This document shows positions 8,363 through 16,633 of a stretch of DNA of 64,000 nt, piece by piece; position 1 is the stretch's first letter, and each line of letters begins with the position of its first letter. The stretch is from Paenibacillus etheri. Lineage in GTDB: Bacteria > Bacillota > Bacilli > Paenibacillales > Paenibacillaceae. Below the pieces are notes generated by a model. It searched no databases. It was not told the DNA's origin and was given only the letters and a program-made list of their open reading frames with translations. Location of the stretch: positions 549,122 to 613,121 of the forward strand of contig NZ_LCZJ02000018.1 of assembly GCF_001012825.1 (NCBI RefSeq), read 5' to 3'. A program made the position numbers and the translations under genes.

Positions 8363-9901
8363 ATGAATAAAAAAGTAACCACTGCTCTTATTCTCGTTCT
8401 CTCAGTCATGCTTGTTATCACAGGATGCGGCAATAGCAACAGCAGCAACGGAAACGGGAACAAGAACAAGAACACCAGCAAGAACAACGAGACAAAGGAA
8501 ACTGAAGCCGTTTCGGGAGCATCCAAAGCTAGCTATACACCGTACGATCAACTAAAAGAAAAATATGACATCATCATTGTCGGTGCAGGCGGTGCCGGTA
8601 TGTCTGCTGCACTTGAGGCGAGAGCAAAAGGCATGAACCCGGTTATTTTTGAAAAAATGCCGGTTGCCGGCGGAAATACAACAAAATCATCTTCGGGAAT
8701 GAATGCTTCTGAAACGAAATTCCAAAAAGAGCAAGGCATTGAAGACAGCAATGATCTGTTTTATGAAGAGACCTTAAAAGGCGGTCATGATACGAACGAC
8801 AAAGAGATGCTTCGTTTCTTCGTAGACAATTCCGCAAGTGCGATTGATTGGCTGGATTCTATCGGGATTAGATTGAACAATATCACGATTACAGGCGGGA
8901 TGAACGAAAAACGCACACACCGTCCTGAAGATGGCTCTGCAGTAGGACAATACCTTGTCAAAGGTTTGGTGAAAAACGTACAAGAACAAGGCATTCCCCT
9001 TTTTGTGAACGCCGATGTCAAGGAAATTACCGAAAAAGACGGCAAGGTCAATGGCGTCAAAGTCATCTTTGACCAAACAGAGGAGAAAACGATTACAGCG
9101 GCCGCTGTCGTGGTGACAACCGGCGGTTTTGGCGCCAATATAGACATGATTTCAGAAGTTAGACCTGATTTGGAGGGGTACGTTACCACAAACCAGGTGG
9201 GCAGCACCGGTGACGGTATTAGGATGATTGAGAAGCTCGGCGGTACCACCGTCGATATGGATCAAATCCAAGTTCACCCGACTGTGCAGCAGGAAAAATC
9301 CTATCTCATTGGAGAGGCTGTTCGCGGGGAAGGAGCGATCCTGGTTTCAAGTGAAGGCAAACGTTTCACAAACGAACTGGATACCCGGGATAATGTCACC
9401 GCTGCAATCAATAAACTTCCTGAGAAATCTGCGTTTCTTGTATTTGATTCCGGCGTAAAATCCCGCGCTAAAGCGATTGAACAATATGAAAAAATGGGCT
9501 TTGTTATCCAAGGAGATTCGATCGAGGCTTTGGCAACAGAAATGGATGTCCCGGCAGATCAGTTGAAAACGGCACTGGACACCTGGAACAGCGCGGTGAC
9601 GAATAAACAGGATGCCGAATTCGGCAGAACAACCGGAATGGACAATGACTTGTCCGGCGCGCCATTTTATGCAATTAAAATCGGCCCGGGGATTCACTAC
9701 ACGATGGGTGGCGTGAAAATCAACACCAACACAGAAGTTTTAAATAAAGACGGAGAACCGATACCAGGCCTTTTTGCTGCAGGTGAAGTTACCGGAGGCT
9801 TGCATGGTCAAAACCGGATCGGCGGTAACTCTGTTGCGGAAATCATTATTTTCGGCCGCCAAACGGGTATGAAATCGGCTGAATTCGTAAAAGCTCAATA
9901 A
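8363..9901 (+). CDS. Lipoprotein fumarate reductase-like flavoprotein
   Basis: 512 residues. A lipoprotein signal peptide ends at ITGC (C22), then comes an Asn/Lys-rich linker. From residue 68 there is an FAD_binding_2 flavoprotein: GAGGAG at 74-79, HPT at H305, TRD at R342, HYTMGG at H445 and NRIGG at R485. These match the substrate-binding and proton-donor residues of soluble fumarate reductases (FccA family), so it should reduce fumarate or a close unsaturated acid outside the membrane. There is no CxxCH haem domain and no complete FMN-binding domain, but the linker holds EAVSGAS (48-54), resembling the ApbE flavinylation motif. It stands first in a C4-dicarboxylate module next to its likely two-component regulator. 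The electron donor is not encoded nearby. Confidence 0.85.
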   Translation: MNKKVTTALILVLSVMLVITGCGNSNSSNGNGNKNKNTSKNNETKETEAVSGASKASYTPYDQLKEKYDIIIVGAGGAGMSAALEARAKGMNPVIFEKMPVAGGNTTKSSSGMNASETKFQKEQGIEDSNDLFYEETLKGGHDTNDKEMLRFFVDNSASAIDWLDSIGIRLNNITITGGMNEKRTHRPEDGSAVGQYLVKGLVKNVQEQGIPLFVNADVKEITEKDGKVNGVKVIFDQTEEKTITAAAVVVTTGGFGANIDMISEVRPDLEGYVTTNQVGSTGDGIRMIEKLGGTTVDMDQIQVHPTVQQEKSYLIGEAVRGEGAILVSSEGKRFTNELDTRDNVTAAINKLPEKSAFLVFDSGVKSRAKAIEQYEKMGFVIQGDSIEALATEMDVPADQLKTALDTWNSAVTNKQDAEFGRTTGMDNDLSGAPFYAIKIGPGIHYTMGGVKINTNTEVLNKDGEPIPGLFAAGEVTGGLHGQNRIGGNSVAEIIIFGRQTGMKSAEFVKAQ

Positions 9902-9932
9902 GATATCCCCCCTGCCTCTTTTCTGCTAGGCA

Positions 9933-9976
9933 AACAAACGCTTGGGCTCATCTTAGCCATGCGTTTGTTGTTTTAT
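9933..9976 (+). terminator. Rho-independent terminator after the flavoprotein gene
   Basis: AACAAACGC and GCGTTTGTT form a 9-bp stem with an inner GGCT/AGCC pair, followed by GTTTTATT. It indicates that the flavoprotein gene is monocistronic. Confidence 0.75.
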
Positions 9977-10066
9977 TATAACGTTATAGCGAATAAGGTA
10001 ATTGGCATCATAGCCATCCTTGTGAGTATACGGTAGAATGAATAAAAATTCCCGGAGGGACAGCTG

Positions 10067-11674
10067 ATGAAAATTGGCAAACATACACTTCGGCTGCAAA
10101 CTACAATTACTTTGATGATTGGTGCAGTTCTTATCATAATGCTGCTAGTGGTCTATGTGCTATTTAGTATAAAGGTTTCCTCACAAACAAAATCCTCGTT
10201 GGAACAAAAGGCTGTGATCATTTCCCGTACTTTATCGCGTAACCCTCTAATTATTGAAGCGTTAAACAAATCACGCAGCTCGTCTGAATTGCAAAGCTAC
10301 ACTGAGGAAATCCGATTGTTGAACGATGTGGAATTTGTTGTGGTCATGGATATGAATGCGATCCGATATTCCCATCCGGACAAGGACAAAATTGGCAAGC
10401 ATTTTATCGGTGGCGATGAAGCCGCAGTCTTGCAGGGACGGGAAAGCATCTCGGAAGCCGAGGGTTCTTTGGGCCCATCTGTAAGAGCGTTTTCACCTGT
10501 CTTCTCTGCAAGCGGGAAACAATTAGGAGCGGTGGCAGTAGGGATATCACTGGGAAACATCAGACTTGCCATAAGAGAGAACGTGGGAATCCTATATTGG
10601 GGATTGCTTATAGGCAGTCTAATAGGGGCTGTGGGAGCATTTCTGCTGGCACGTGTTATCAAAAAAATGATGTTTGGCATGGAACCGGCCGCTATTGCTA
10701 AGCTTTTGGAAGAGCGCAACTCCATGCTACAGTCAGTTAGGGAGGGAGTCATTGCCGTTGATAAAGAGTCACGTATTACTTTGATTAATACAGAAGCCAG
10801 GCGATTGCTTGCAGCCATTGGCATGCAGGATGATCCCTTGAACCAGTCGGTGGAGAGCTTTTGGCCATCACTGCGGATGAATACAGTGCTCAAAACCGGT
10901 GAAGCCAGCCAGGACTTGGAGGTGGAGCATAGCGGTGTTACGTTACTGGCAAACGTGGTTCCCATTCATGTAAAGGGAGCTGTAGAAGGTGCAATTGCCA
11001 CATTCCGTGATAAGACGGAGATCAGTATACTTATGGAAAGGTTATCTGGCATCTCCTTATATGCCGAGGCATTGCGTGCCCAGGCGCATGAGTTTATGAA
11101 CAAGCTGCATGTAATATTAGGATTAACACATATGAAAAGGTATGATCGGTTGGAGGAGTATATAACAAGTACTGTCACAACAACACAGGCAGAGATGGGA
11201 ACGGTGGTGAGACAAGTGAAGGACCCTGTGATGGCCGGATTTCTATTGGGTAAGCTGAGCCGGGCCAGAGAAGCCGGAATTCGGTTGGTGCTTCTGGAGG
11301 ATGGGGTTCTGCCGGAACCTAGCGATCCGGAGCGGTCCTGCCAACTCATTACGATAGTCGGTAATCTTTTGGATAACGCTATGGAAGTACCGGAAGGTAG
11401 GGGCAGCAAATATATTCATTTCAGCTTTCAATATCAGGATAAGACGCTGATAGTTACGGTTAGCGATAATGGAAGCGGTATCCCAGATGAGAAATTGCCG
11501 TATATTTTTCAACAGGGGTATTCGACAAAAGGAAATGATCGAGGCATCGGCTTGTATCTGGTTGAGCGGAGCCTTAAAGCGATGGGAGGCACGATTGTTT
11601 GTGAAACGGGAAAGGGAGAAGGGACCCGATTTACGGTTAGTTTACCCTATCGAGCAAAGAGTGATGGTCAATGA
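10067..11674 (+). CDS. CitA/DcuS/MalK-family sensor histidine kinase
   Basis: 535-residue membrane kinase that senses di- or tricarboxylates. TM1 is about residues 13-35. The extracellular Cache-type domain is 36-175 and carries R100-Y-S-H103-P, the ligand-binding R/H pair of the CitA/DcuS group. TM2 is about 176-197, followed by a cytoplasmic PAS domain (~213-325). The phosphoacceptor H341 lies in AQAHEFMNKLHVI, the Spo0B-like histidine region typical of this family, and the ATPase domain has NLLDNAMEV, DNGSGIP and RGIGLYL. GGAGGG precedes the ATG. The stop overlaps the regulator start (ATGA). Context points to malate or fumarate as signal, as for B. subtilis MalK (YufL). Confidence 0.92.
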   Translation: MKIGKHTLRLQTTITLMIGAVLIIMLLVVYVLFSIKVSSQTKSSLEQKAVIISRTLSRNPLIIEALNKSRSSSELQSYTEEIRLLNDVEFVVVMDMNAIRYSHPDKDKIGKHFIGGDEAAVLQGRESISEAEGSLGPSVRAFSPVFSASGKQLGAVAVGISLGNIRLAIRENVGILYWGLLIGSLIGAVGAFLLARVIKKMMFGMEPAAIAKLLEERNSMLQSVREGVIAVDKESRITLINTEARRLLAAIGMQDDPLNQSVESFWPSLRMNTVLKTGEASQDLEVEHSGVTLLANVVPIHVKGAVEGAIATFRDKTEISILMERLSGISLYAEALRAQAHEFMNKLHVILGLTHMKRYDRLEEYITSTVTTTQAEMGTVVRQVKDPVMAGFLLGKLSRAREAGIRLVLLEDGVLPEPSDPERSCQLITIVGNLLDNAMEVPEGRGSKYIHFSFQYQDKTLIVTVSDNGSGIPDEKLPYIFQQGYSTKGNDRGIGLYLVERSLKAMGGTIVCETGKGEGTRFTVSLPYRAKSDGQ

Positions 11675-12378
11675 TTAGTGTACTGATTGTAGAAGATGAT
11701 CCGATGGTAGCCGAGATGAATAAATTCTATCTGGAGCAAGTGGAAGGTTTTCAGTGTAAAGGCTGGGCCAAATCAGTGGATGAAGCACTGATCAAATTGG
11801 CAGACGAGTCCTTCGAGCTGATTCTGCTGGATATTTACATGAAAGAGAGCAATGGATTGGAACTGCTGTCCGCTCTCCGTCGAGGCAGCATACGAATAGA
11901 TGTGATTATCATTTCAGCTGCGAGCGATAAGGACAGTATCCGAGACGCGCTTCAGAACGGTGCAGTCGATTATCTCATCAAACCGTTTGAGTTCGAACGC
12001 TTTCTCGCAGCCCTTTCCGCCTACAAGGAGCAGCATTTTCTGTTCCGCAGTCAGGATTCCCTGGATCAGTCTGAATTGGATAAGCTAACCGGGTATAGGA
12101 AAGAGTCCTTAGCCGTTCAGGATTTATCCAAAGGCTTTACCCGGCACACACTGCGGACTGTCTGGAAAGCAGTGGAGACCCATAATGCAAATTCCTTTAG
12201 CACTGAAGAGATTGCAGTTAGTTCCGGAATCTCGCGGGTTTCGGTCGGAAAATATCTTGCCGTCCTGGCGGATATGGGAGCGCTGGACAGTGAATTGACC
12301 TATGGCACCGTAGGAAGGCCTGTACAGCGATATCGTATGTCTTCGCGTGGCAGTTCTGTGATTTCTAAATTTATATAA
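11671..12378 (+). CDS. CitB/DcuR/MalR-family response regulator
   Basis: 235 residues. The receiver domain occupies ~1-120 with phosphoacceptor D54 (ILLDIYM) and a K in LIKPFEF. The C-terminal DNA-binding part has a winged helix-turn-helix (TEEIAVSSGISRVSVGKYL), as in DcuR/CitB. It is translationally coupled to the kinase gene. Expected targets are the transporter and malic enzyme genes downstream and the flavoprotein gene upstream, where the direct repeats at 8261-8290 are a candidate binding site. Confidence 0.92.
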   Translation: MISVLIVEDDPMVAEMNKFYLEQVEGFQCKGWAKSVDEALIKLADESFELILLDIYMKESNGLELLSALRRGSIRIDVIIISAASDKDSIRDALQNGAVDYLIKPFEFERFLAALSAYKEQHFLFRSQDSLDQSELDKLTGYRKESLAVQDLSKGFTRHTLRTVWKAVETHNANSFSTEEIAVSSGISRVSVGKYLAVLADMGALDSELTYGTVGRPVQRYRMSSRGSSVISKFI

Positions 12379-12392
12379 CCTTTTGGAGTGGG

Positions 12393-12430
12393 CCGCCGGT
12401 TACGTGTTTTCTACGGAACCGGCGGTTTTT
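12393..12430 (+). terminator. Strong terminator after the two-component genes
   Basis: CCGCCGGTT pairs with AACCGGCGG over a 15-nt loop, followed by TTTTT. It separates the regulator operon from the transporter operon. Confidence 0.85.
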
Positions 12431-12443
12431 GATTACCTTTTTT

Positions 12444-12457
12444 TGATAGCGCTTACT
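12444..12457 (+). promoter_or_regulatory. cre (CcpA) site 1 upstream of the transporter
   Basis: TGATAGCGCTTACT matches the cre consensus TGAAARCGYTTWCN at all specified positions but one. Confidence 0.6.
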
Positions 12458-12496
12458 TTAATAATTTTCATAATTCAATCAATATTTACGTAAAAA

Positions 12497-12510
12497 CAAA
12501 AGCGCTTTCA
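12497..12510 (+). promoter_or_regulatory. cre (CcpA) site 2 overlapping the likely -35
   Basis: CAAAAGCGCTTTCA keeps the core AAAGCGCTTTC of the cre consensus. It overlaps a candidate promoter (-35 TTTCAT at 12506-12511, 17 bp, -10 TATAAA at 12529-12534), so CcpA bound here would block RNA polymerase. Its centre is 53 bp from site 1. Confidence 0.6.
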
Positions 12511-12557
12511 TTTCCGCTACTATAAGGCTATAAAAGAGTTTAGGAGGTAATGAAAAA

Positions 12558-13901
12558 ATGCAAAATGCTATTCCATCACCTGTTTCCAAAGGAAACGAAG
12601 GTCCCCTGCCAGAAAAGGCTGCCTTCATTCAAAAATGTAAGCAATTTAAGGTGGGTGTCCTTCCACTCCCTGTGTATCTAGCTCTGGCAGCGGTCATTCT
12701 TCTCGCAAGTGTGGCCGGGAAGCTACCTAATGACATGATTGGAGGGTTCGCTGTCATTATGGTTCTGGGTATTCTGCTGAGTGATATCGGAATGAAGCTT
12801 CCCTTGTTGAAAAATATAGGCGGCCCCGCTATCATGGCCCTTATGATCCCATCTCTGCTGATTTACTTGAATTTGTTCAACTCTACCGTGACAGACGCTG
12901 TCACCACATTGATGAAAGAGGCCAACTTCCTGTACTTGTACATCTCCATCCTGGTGAGTGGCAGTATGCTCGGCATGCACCGCAAAACACTGGTAGCGGG
13001 TATTACGCGGATCTTCATCCCGCTGATCGTCGGGACGATTGCCGCGGTTCTGGGCGGACTACTGGTAGGAACGCTCACAGGTTATAGCATGTATCATACT
13101 TTCTTCTTTATTATCGTACCGATCCTTGGCGGTGGAATCGGTGAAGGCATTCTTCCTCTCTCCATTGCTTACTCAAGCATTCTGGGTGGACACGAAGCCG
13201 GGTATTACGTATCGCAGATGATCCCGTCGGCAATTATCGGCAACGTATTCGCCATTATTGTGGCGGGCTTCCTGAAACGTCTGGGCGAGAAAAAGCCTCA
13301 TCTAAGCGGTAACGGCACACTAGTCAAATCCGGTGACGATCTACAGCATGACAATCCGGATAACAAACCCAAAGATTTCATGATGATGGGTGCGGGACTT
13401 CTGATCGCATGCAGTTTCTTCATTGTTGGGGCCTTGCTTGCAGATTATGTGGGGATACCCGGACCGATTGTCATGATTCTGATGGCCGTTCTGATCAAAT
13501 GTGTCAAGGCGCTTCCCGAAAGATTCGAAAATGGGGCTTACCAGTTGTATAAGTTCGTCGCTGGTAACCTGACATGGCCGCTCATGGTAGGTTTGGGCAT
13601 GCTGTACGTTCCTCTGAAGGATGTAGCTGCCATCATCTCTGTACCTTATGTGCTGACCTGCCTCGCCATCGTCTTCAGCATGGTGGTTTCCGGCTATTTT
13701 GTGGGAAGAAAAATCAATATGTACCCTGTCGATGCGGCAATTGTAACCGTCTGCCATAGCGGCTTGGGTGGAACCGGAGATGTAGCCATTCTCTCTGCCT
13801 CCAACCGTATGCAGCTCATGCCTTTTGCCCAGATTTCCACCCGGATCGGCGGCGTCAGCACCGTTATTGTGGCAACTATTCTATTGCGGTTTTGGAGCTG
13901 A
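12558..13901 (+). CDS. 2-hydroxycarboxylate (malate/citrate) transporter, MaeN/CitS family
   Basis: 447-residue integral membrane symporter of the 2-hydroxycarboxylate transporter family. Two inverted halves are visible, each with a glycine-rich reentrant-loop motif: GGGIGEG at about residue 193 and GGTGDVA near 410. The C-terminal QISTRIGG carries the conserved substrate-binding arginine region. It would take up malate, citrate or lactate with Na+ or H+, or exchange them. GGAGG lies 10 nt before the ATG. The downstream malic enzyme starts directly after its stop, and a MalK/MalR-like pair lies upstream, so malate is the likely substrate. Regulated by the two cre sites. Confidence 0.9.
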   Translation: MQNAIPSPVSKGNEGPLPEKAAFIQKCKQFKVGVLPLPVYLALAAVILLASVAGKLPNDMIGGFAVIMVLGILLSDIGMKLPLLKNIGGPAIMALMIPSLLIYLNLFNSTVTDAVTTLMKEANFLYLYISILVSGSMLGMHRKTLVAGITRIFIPLIVGTIAAVLGGLLVGTLTGYSMYHTFFFIIVPILGGGIGEGILPLSIAYSSILGGHEAGYYVSQMIPSAIIGNVFAIIVAGFLKRLGEKKPHLSGNGTLVKSGDDLQHDNPDNKPKDFMMMGAGLLIACSFFIVGALLADYVGIPGPIVMILMAVLIKCVKALPERFENGAYQLYKFVAGNLTWPLMVGLGMLYVPLKDVAAIISVPYVLTCLAIVFSMVVSGYFVGRKINMYPVDAAIVTVCHSGLGGTGDVAILSASNRMQLMPFAQISTRIGGVSTVIVATILLRFWS

Positions 13902-13906
13902 TTAGG

Positions 13907-15331
13907 ATGTCAAGCATCGATCTGAAGCAGTTTAGCCTGACGATCCGTGTGCAATACCCACATGAAAGCACCTATCTAGGTGATATGGTGCAGGTGATCG
14001 AGTGCTACGGCGGTGAGATTTCGGTTGTTGAGCATGTTGTCGAAACTGCAGAACATATCACGAAAGATATCGTATTCAAGCTAGACGATAGTACGGCCAG
14101 AAAGCTTATAGAGAAAAACACACTGCAATTAACAGGAGGAACAGTAATGAAAATAATGGATGAAGTAATGAAGATGCATGTTGGCGGCAAGCTGGAGACC
14201 GGCTTGAAGAACCCTATTCGAAGCATGGAGGATTTATCCAAGGTATATACTCCCGGAGTAGCCAAAGTGTGCCAGGCTATCGCCGCTGACCAAGATAAAG
14301 CATACGAATATACGATTAAGAAAAATTCGGTGGCTGTCGTTAGTGACGGAACGGCTGTACTCGGACTTGGCGATATCGGTCCCAAAGCAGCCATGCCGGT
14401 CATGGAAGGCAAAGCAGTGTTGTTCAAACAGTTTGCCGATGTGGACGCTTTCCCAATCTGCCTGGATACAAAAGATACCGAGGAGATTATCGCGATTGTC
14501 AAAGCAATCGCCCCTACCTTCGGAGGCATTAATCTCGAAGATATTTCTTCGCCGCGTTGCTTTGAAATTGAAGCGAGACTTAAGCAGGAGCTGGATATTC
14601 CAGTCTTCCACGACGATCAGCATGGAACGGCGATTGTGGTACTGGCTGGAATTTTGAATGCGTTAAGAGTATGCCGCAAGGACATTAAGAATGTGAAGAT
14701 AGTAGTGAACGGTATTGGAGCCGCCGGTATCGCCGTATCCAAGATGCTCCTCCATGCCGGTGCTGTAAATTTGATCGGTGTGGACCGCCAGGGTGCAATT
14801 AACCGTGCTGTCCATTACGACAAACCGCATTGGAGCGAGTTCGCACTAATTACGAATCCTCATCTGGAGATGGGTTCCTTGTCTGAAGTTATTCAGGGTG
14901 CCGATGTATTTATCGGACTATCCGCTCCCGGTGCCTTAAAGCTAGGTGATGTAAAAAGAATGGCTGCTGATCCGATTGTATTTGCCATGGCCAATCCTAC
15001 ACCGGAGATTGATCCTGAAATTGCCGGGCCTTACGTCAAGGTTATGGCGACCGGGCGCTCCGATTTTCCTAACCAGATCAATAATGTTCTCTGTTTTCCC
15101 GGTATTTTTCGTGGAGCCCTTGACTGTGGTGCCACTGAAATAAATGAAGATATGAAACTGGCTGCTGCCGAGGCGATATCTTCGGTGATTGACGTCAGTG
15201 ATCTTCATGAAACTTATATTATGCCGAATGCGTTTGATCCACGGGTAGTGGAGCGTATCCGGGAAGCGGTTATCCGTGCGGCGCTCAAGAGCGGTGTGGC
15301 AAGAATAGGCGCGTTAATGGAAACCAATTAA
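13907..15331 (+). CDS. NAD(P)-dependent malic enzyme with N-terminal ACT-like domain
   Basis: Oxidative decarboxylation of malate to pyruvate. From the ATG at 13907 it has 474 residues. Residues ~1-80 look like an ACT-type regulatory domain (FSLTIRVQYPH, VIECYGGEISVVEHV). The catalytic part begins with the malic domain (SKVYTPGVAKVC) and has VFHDDQHGTA and the dinucleotide fold GIGAAGIAV. The frame could start at TTG 13892 inside the transporter gene, but GGAG at 13894-13897 suits ATG 13907. Tight linkage to the transporter makes a malate uptake and decarboxylation operon. The cofactor cannot be told from sequence alone. Confidence 0.92.
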   Translation: MSSIDLKQFSLTIRVQYPHESTYLGDMVQVIECYGGEISVVEHVVETAEHITKDIVFKLDDSTARKLIEKNTLQLTGGTVMKIMDEVMKMHVGGKLETGLKNPIRSMEDLSKVYTPGVAKVCQAIAADQDKAYEYTIKKNSVAVVSDGTAVLGLGDIGPKAAMPVMEGKAVLFKQFADVDAFPICLDTKDTEEIIAIVKAIAPTFGGINLEDISSPRCFEIEARLKQELDIPVFHDDQHGTAIVVLAGILNALRVCRKDIKNVKIVVNGIGAAGIAVSKMLLHAGAVNLIGVDRQGAINRAVHYDKPHWSEFALITNPHLEMGSLSEVIQGADVFIGLSAPGALKLGDVKRMAADPIVFAMANPTPEIDPEIAGPYVKVMATGRSDFPNQINNVLCFPGIFRGALDCGATEINEDMKLAAAEAISSVIDVSDLHETYIMPNAFDPRVVERIREAVIRAALKSGVARIGALMETN

Positions 15332-15705
15332 GCTGGATATACATTCAAATAGAGCTAAATAGATATACAGAGATAAATAGAGACAATACGTTCCGGTTCG
15401 GACTGATGTCGGCGATAAAAAGGAGGGCATGAAGAAGTGGCCTCTGGTGAAAAGATAGAGTCATGGAAGGAAATAAAATTGTATATTGTCAAAATAATAA
15501 TTTATAACATATAAATGAGCTACTACTTCGAAGAAAAGAATTGAAAAATCAAAAAAAATATTTGCTAAGTATTGGGGCTGATATCGGTACAGGTGATACA
15601 ACATCATTAATGGATTATTCAGAAGAAGAAGAAGTAAGAATTATTGAAGAAGAAATAAATAAAATAGTAAATGTTCGTTAGCATTTCAAAGACGACCTGA
15701 CCCTC
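15332..15705 (+). other. Intergenic region with gene debris
   Basis: An excellent ribosome site AGGAGGG (15421-15427) precedes a GTG (15437) that opens only about 25 codons, which looks like the 5' stub of a lost gene. A 46-codon frame follows (listed separately). No terminator for the malic enzyme is clear. Confidence 0.4.
15541..15681 (+). CDS. Small open frame just before an attC-like element
   Basis: TTG start, 46 residues, beginning MKNQKKYLLSIGADIGTG and ending with an acidic helix (YSEEEEVRIIEEEINKIV). Family unknown; it may be the 3' remnant of a longer gene. The stop lies 25 bp before a palindromic element resembling integron attC, the same gene-to-attC spacing as the cassettes at 20-22 kb. 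The ribosome site is weak. Confidence 0.3.
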   Translation: MKNQKKYLLSIGADIGTGDTTSLMDYSEEEEVRIIEEEINKIVNVR

Positions 15706-15855
15706 ATATAACATTATATTCACGCGTTGGGCATACGCTCTCGATCCGGCAGAGGGATTTCGGGGAAGTAGGAGTATCCGGACACATCCGATCCAGATTA
15801 TTCAAGAATTAGTTTTTCGGAATTCTGTACATTTCTCGAATACATGATGTTAGGT
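15706..15855 (+). repeat. attC-like palindromic element (degenerate)
   Basis: The left core-like box ATATAAC (15706-15712) is followed by TATATTCACG. The right part has CGAATAC, a 5-nt spacer and GTTAGGT (15849-15855), a full match to the R' consensus GTTRRRY. The inside holds several short inverted repeats. The layout matches the attC elements at 20.6-22.6 kb, but the arm pairing is weak and no cassette start complementary to ATATAAC was found. Confidence 0.3.
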
Positions 15856-15925
15856 AACTCTGCCTCTAGGGTTACCTTTGTTTCTTAATATGGTTTGCAA
15901 AAATAAAAGAAATCAGTTATATTCA

Positions 15926-15949
15926 ATGTAATTAGATAATCTAACTATA
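15926..15949. promoter_or_regulatory. MarR operator at the regulator's own promoter
   Basis: Contains the dyad TTAGATAATCTAA. The 24-bp block recurs at 16538-16561 as its reverse complement, apart from the central bases. Confidence 0.75.
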
Positions 15950-15969
15950 GGAGTAAGGAGGTATACAAA

Positions 15970-16524
15970 TTGAAAAGAAAGCCTGCCAAGGAATATACGA
16001 CCGAGCAACAATTACCGAAACTTGGAACATCACCTTATTTGAAGTTGATGGAGCGTACAGCCTCATCCGATACCAATCTAAATTCAGCGCATCTGGGACT
16101 AATTATGCTCTGGCTGGGAGATAACATTTTAGACATGGTGGATATTGATTTAGCTGCTTTTGACATCACGGAGAGCAAGCTGGATCTATTACTCCTATTA
16201 TCCCTTCACGCAGATCAGGAGTTGGTTACACCTTCATCCATAGCAGACCGATTGGGGATTCGCCGATCGTCCGTAACGGCCTTGTTAATATGGCTGGAGA
16301 AAAAAAATCTGATTGTTCGTGAACCGTATGCCAAGGATGGCCGCATGACTCACGTTCGTATTAGCGCTGAAGGCAGTACGCTTGTGAATCAAATATTGCC
16401 TACGTTCTGGTCTACTTGCGCATCCCTTGTTGATGAATTAGATAAAGAGGAGCAAGCGGTGTTCCAAAAAGTGTTGGTTAAACTAAATGCAAGCTTAGAA
16501 AAACGACTTGGATCGGGGAGATAA
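15970..16524 (+). CDS. MarR-family transcriptional regulator
   Basis: 184 residues; TTG start with AAGGAGG 8 nt upstream. The winged helix-turn-helix is at about residues 75-140 (PSSIADRLGIRRSSVTALLIWLEKK), with the wing around EPYAKDGRMTHVRIS. It is the first gene of a set with an ABC exporter and an MFS pump. Identical operators before this gene and before the exporter indicate autorepression and repression of the efflux genes, probably relieved by a drug-like ligand. Confidence 0.88.
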   Translation: MKRKPAKEYTTEQQLPKLGTSPYLKLMERTASSDTNLNSAHLGLIMLWLGDNILDMVDIDLAAFDITESKLDLLLLLSLHADQELVTPSSIADRLGIRRSSVTALLIWLEKKNLIVREPYAKDGRMTHVRISAEGSTLVNQILPTFWSTCASLVDELDKEEQAVFQKVLVKLNASLEKRLGSGR

Positions 16525-16537
16525 TTTTTTTTGGTCA

Positions 16538-16561
16538 TATAGTTAGATAATCTAATTACAT
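16538..16561. promoter_or_regulatory. MarR operator upstream of the ABC exporter
   Basis: Contains GTTAGATAATCTAATTAC, the same dyad as at 15926-15949 in the opposite orientation. It lies 73 bp before the exporter ATG. Confidence 0.75.
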
Positions 16562-16633
16562 GAAATCAGAGATGGATATAATCTGATTTGATAACCGTGA
16601 TGGACATTACAACATGAAGGTATGTGATGCATA

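Noticed and set aside
8785-9249. Minus-strand 154-codon frame inside the flavoprotein gene
   Set aside because: Antisense to strongly conserved FAD-domain coding sequence.
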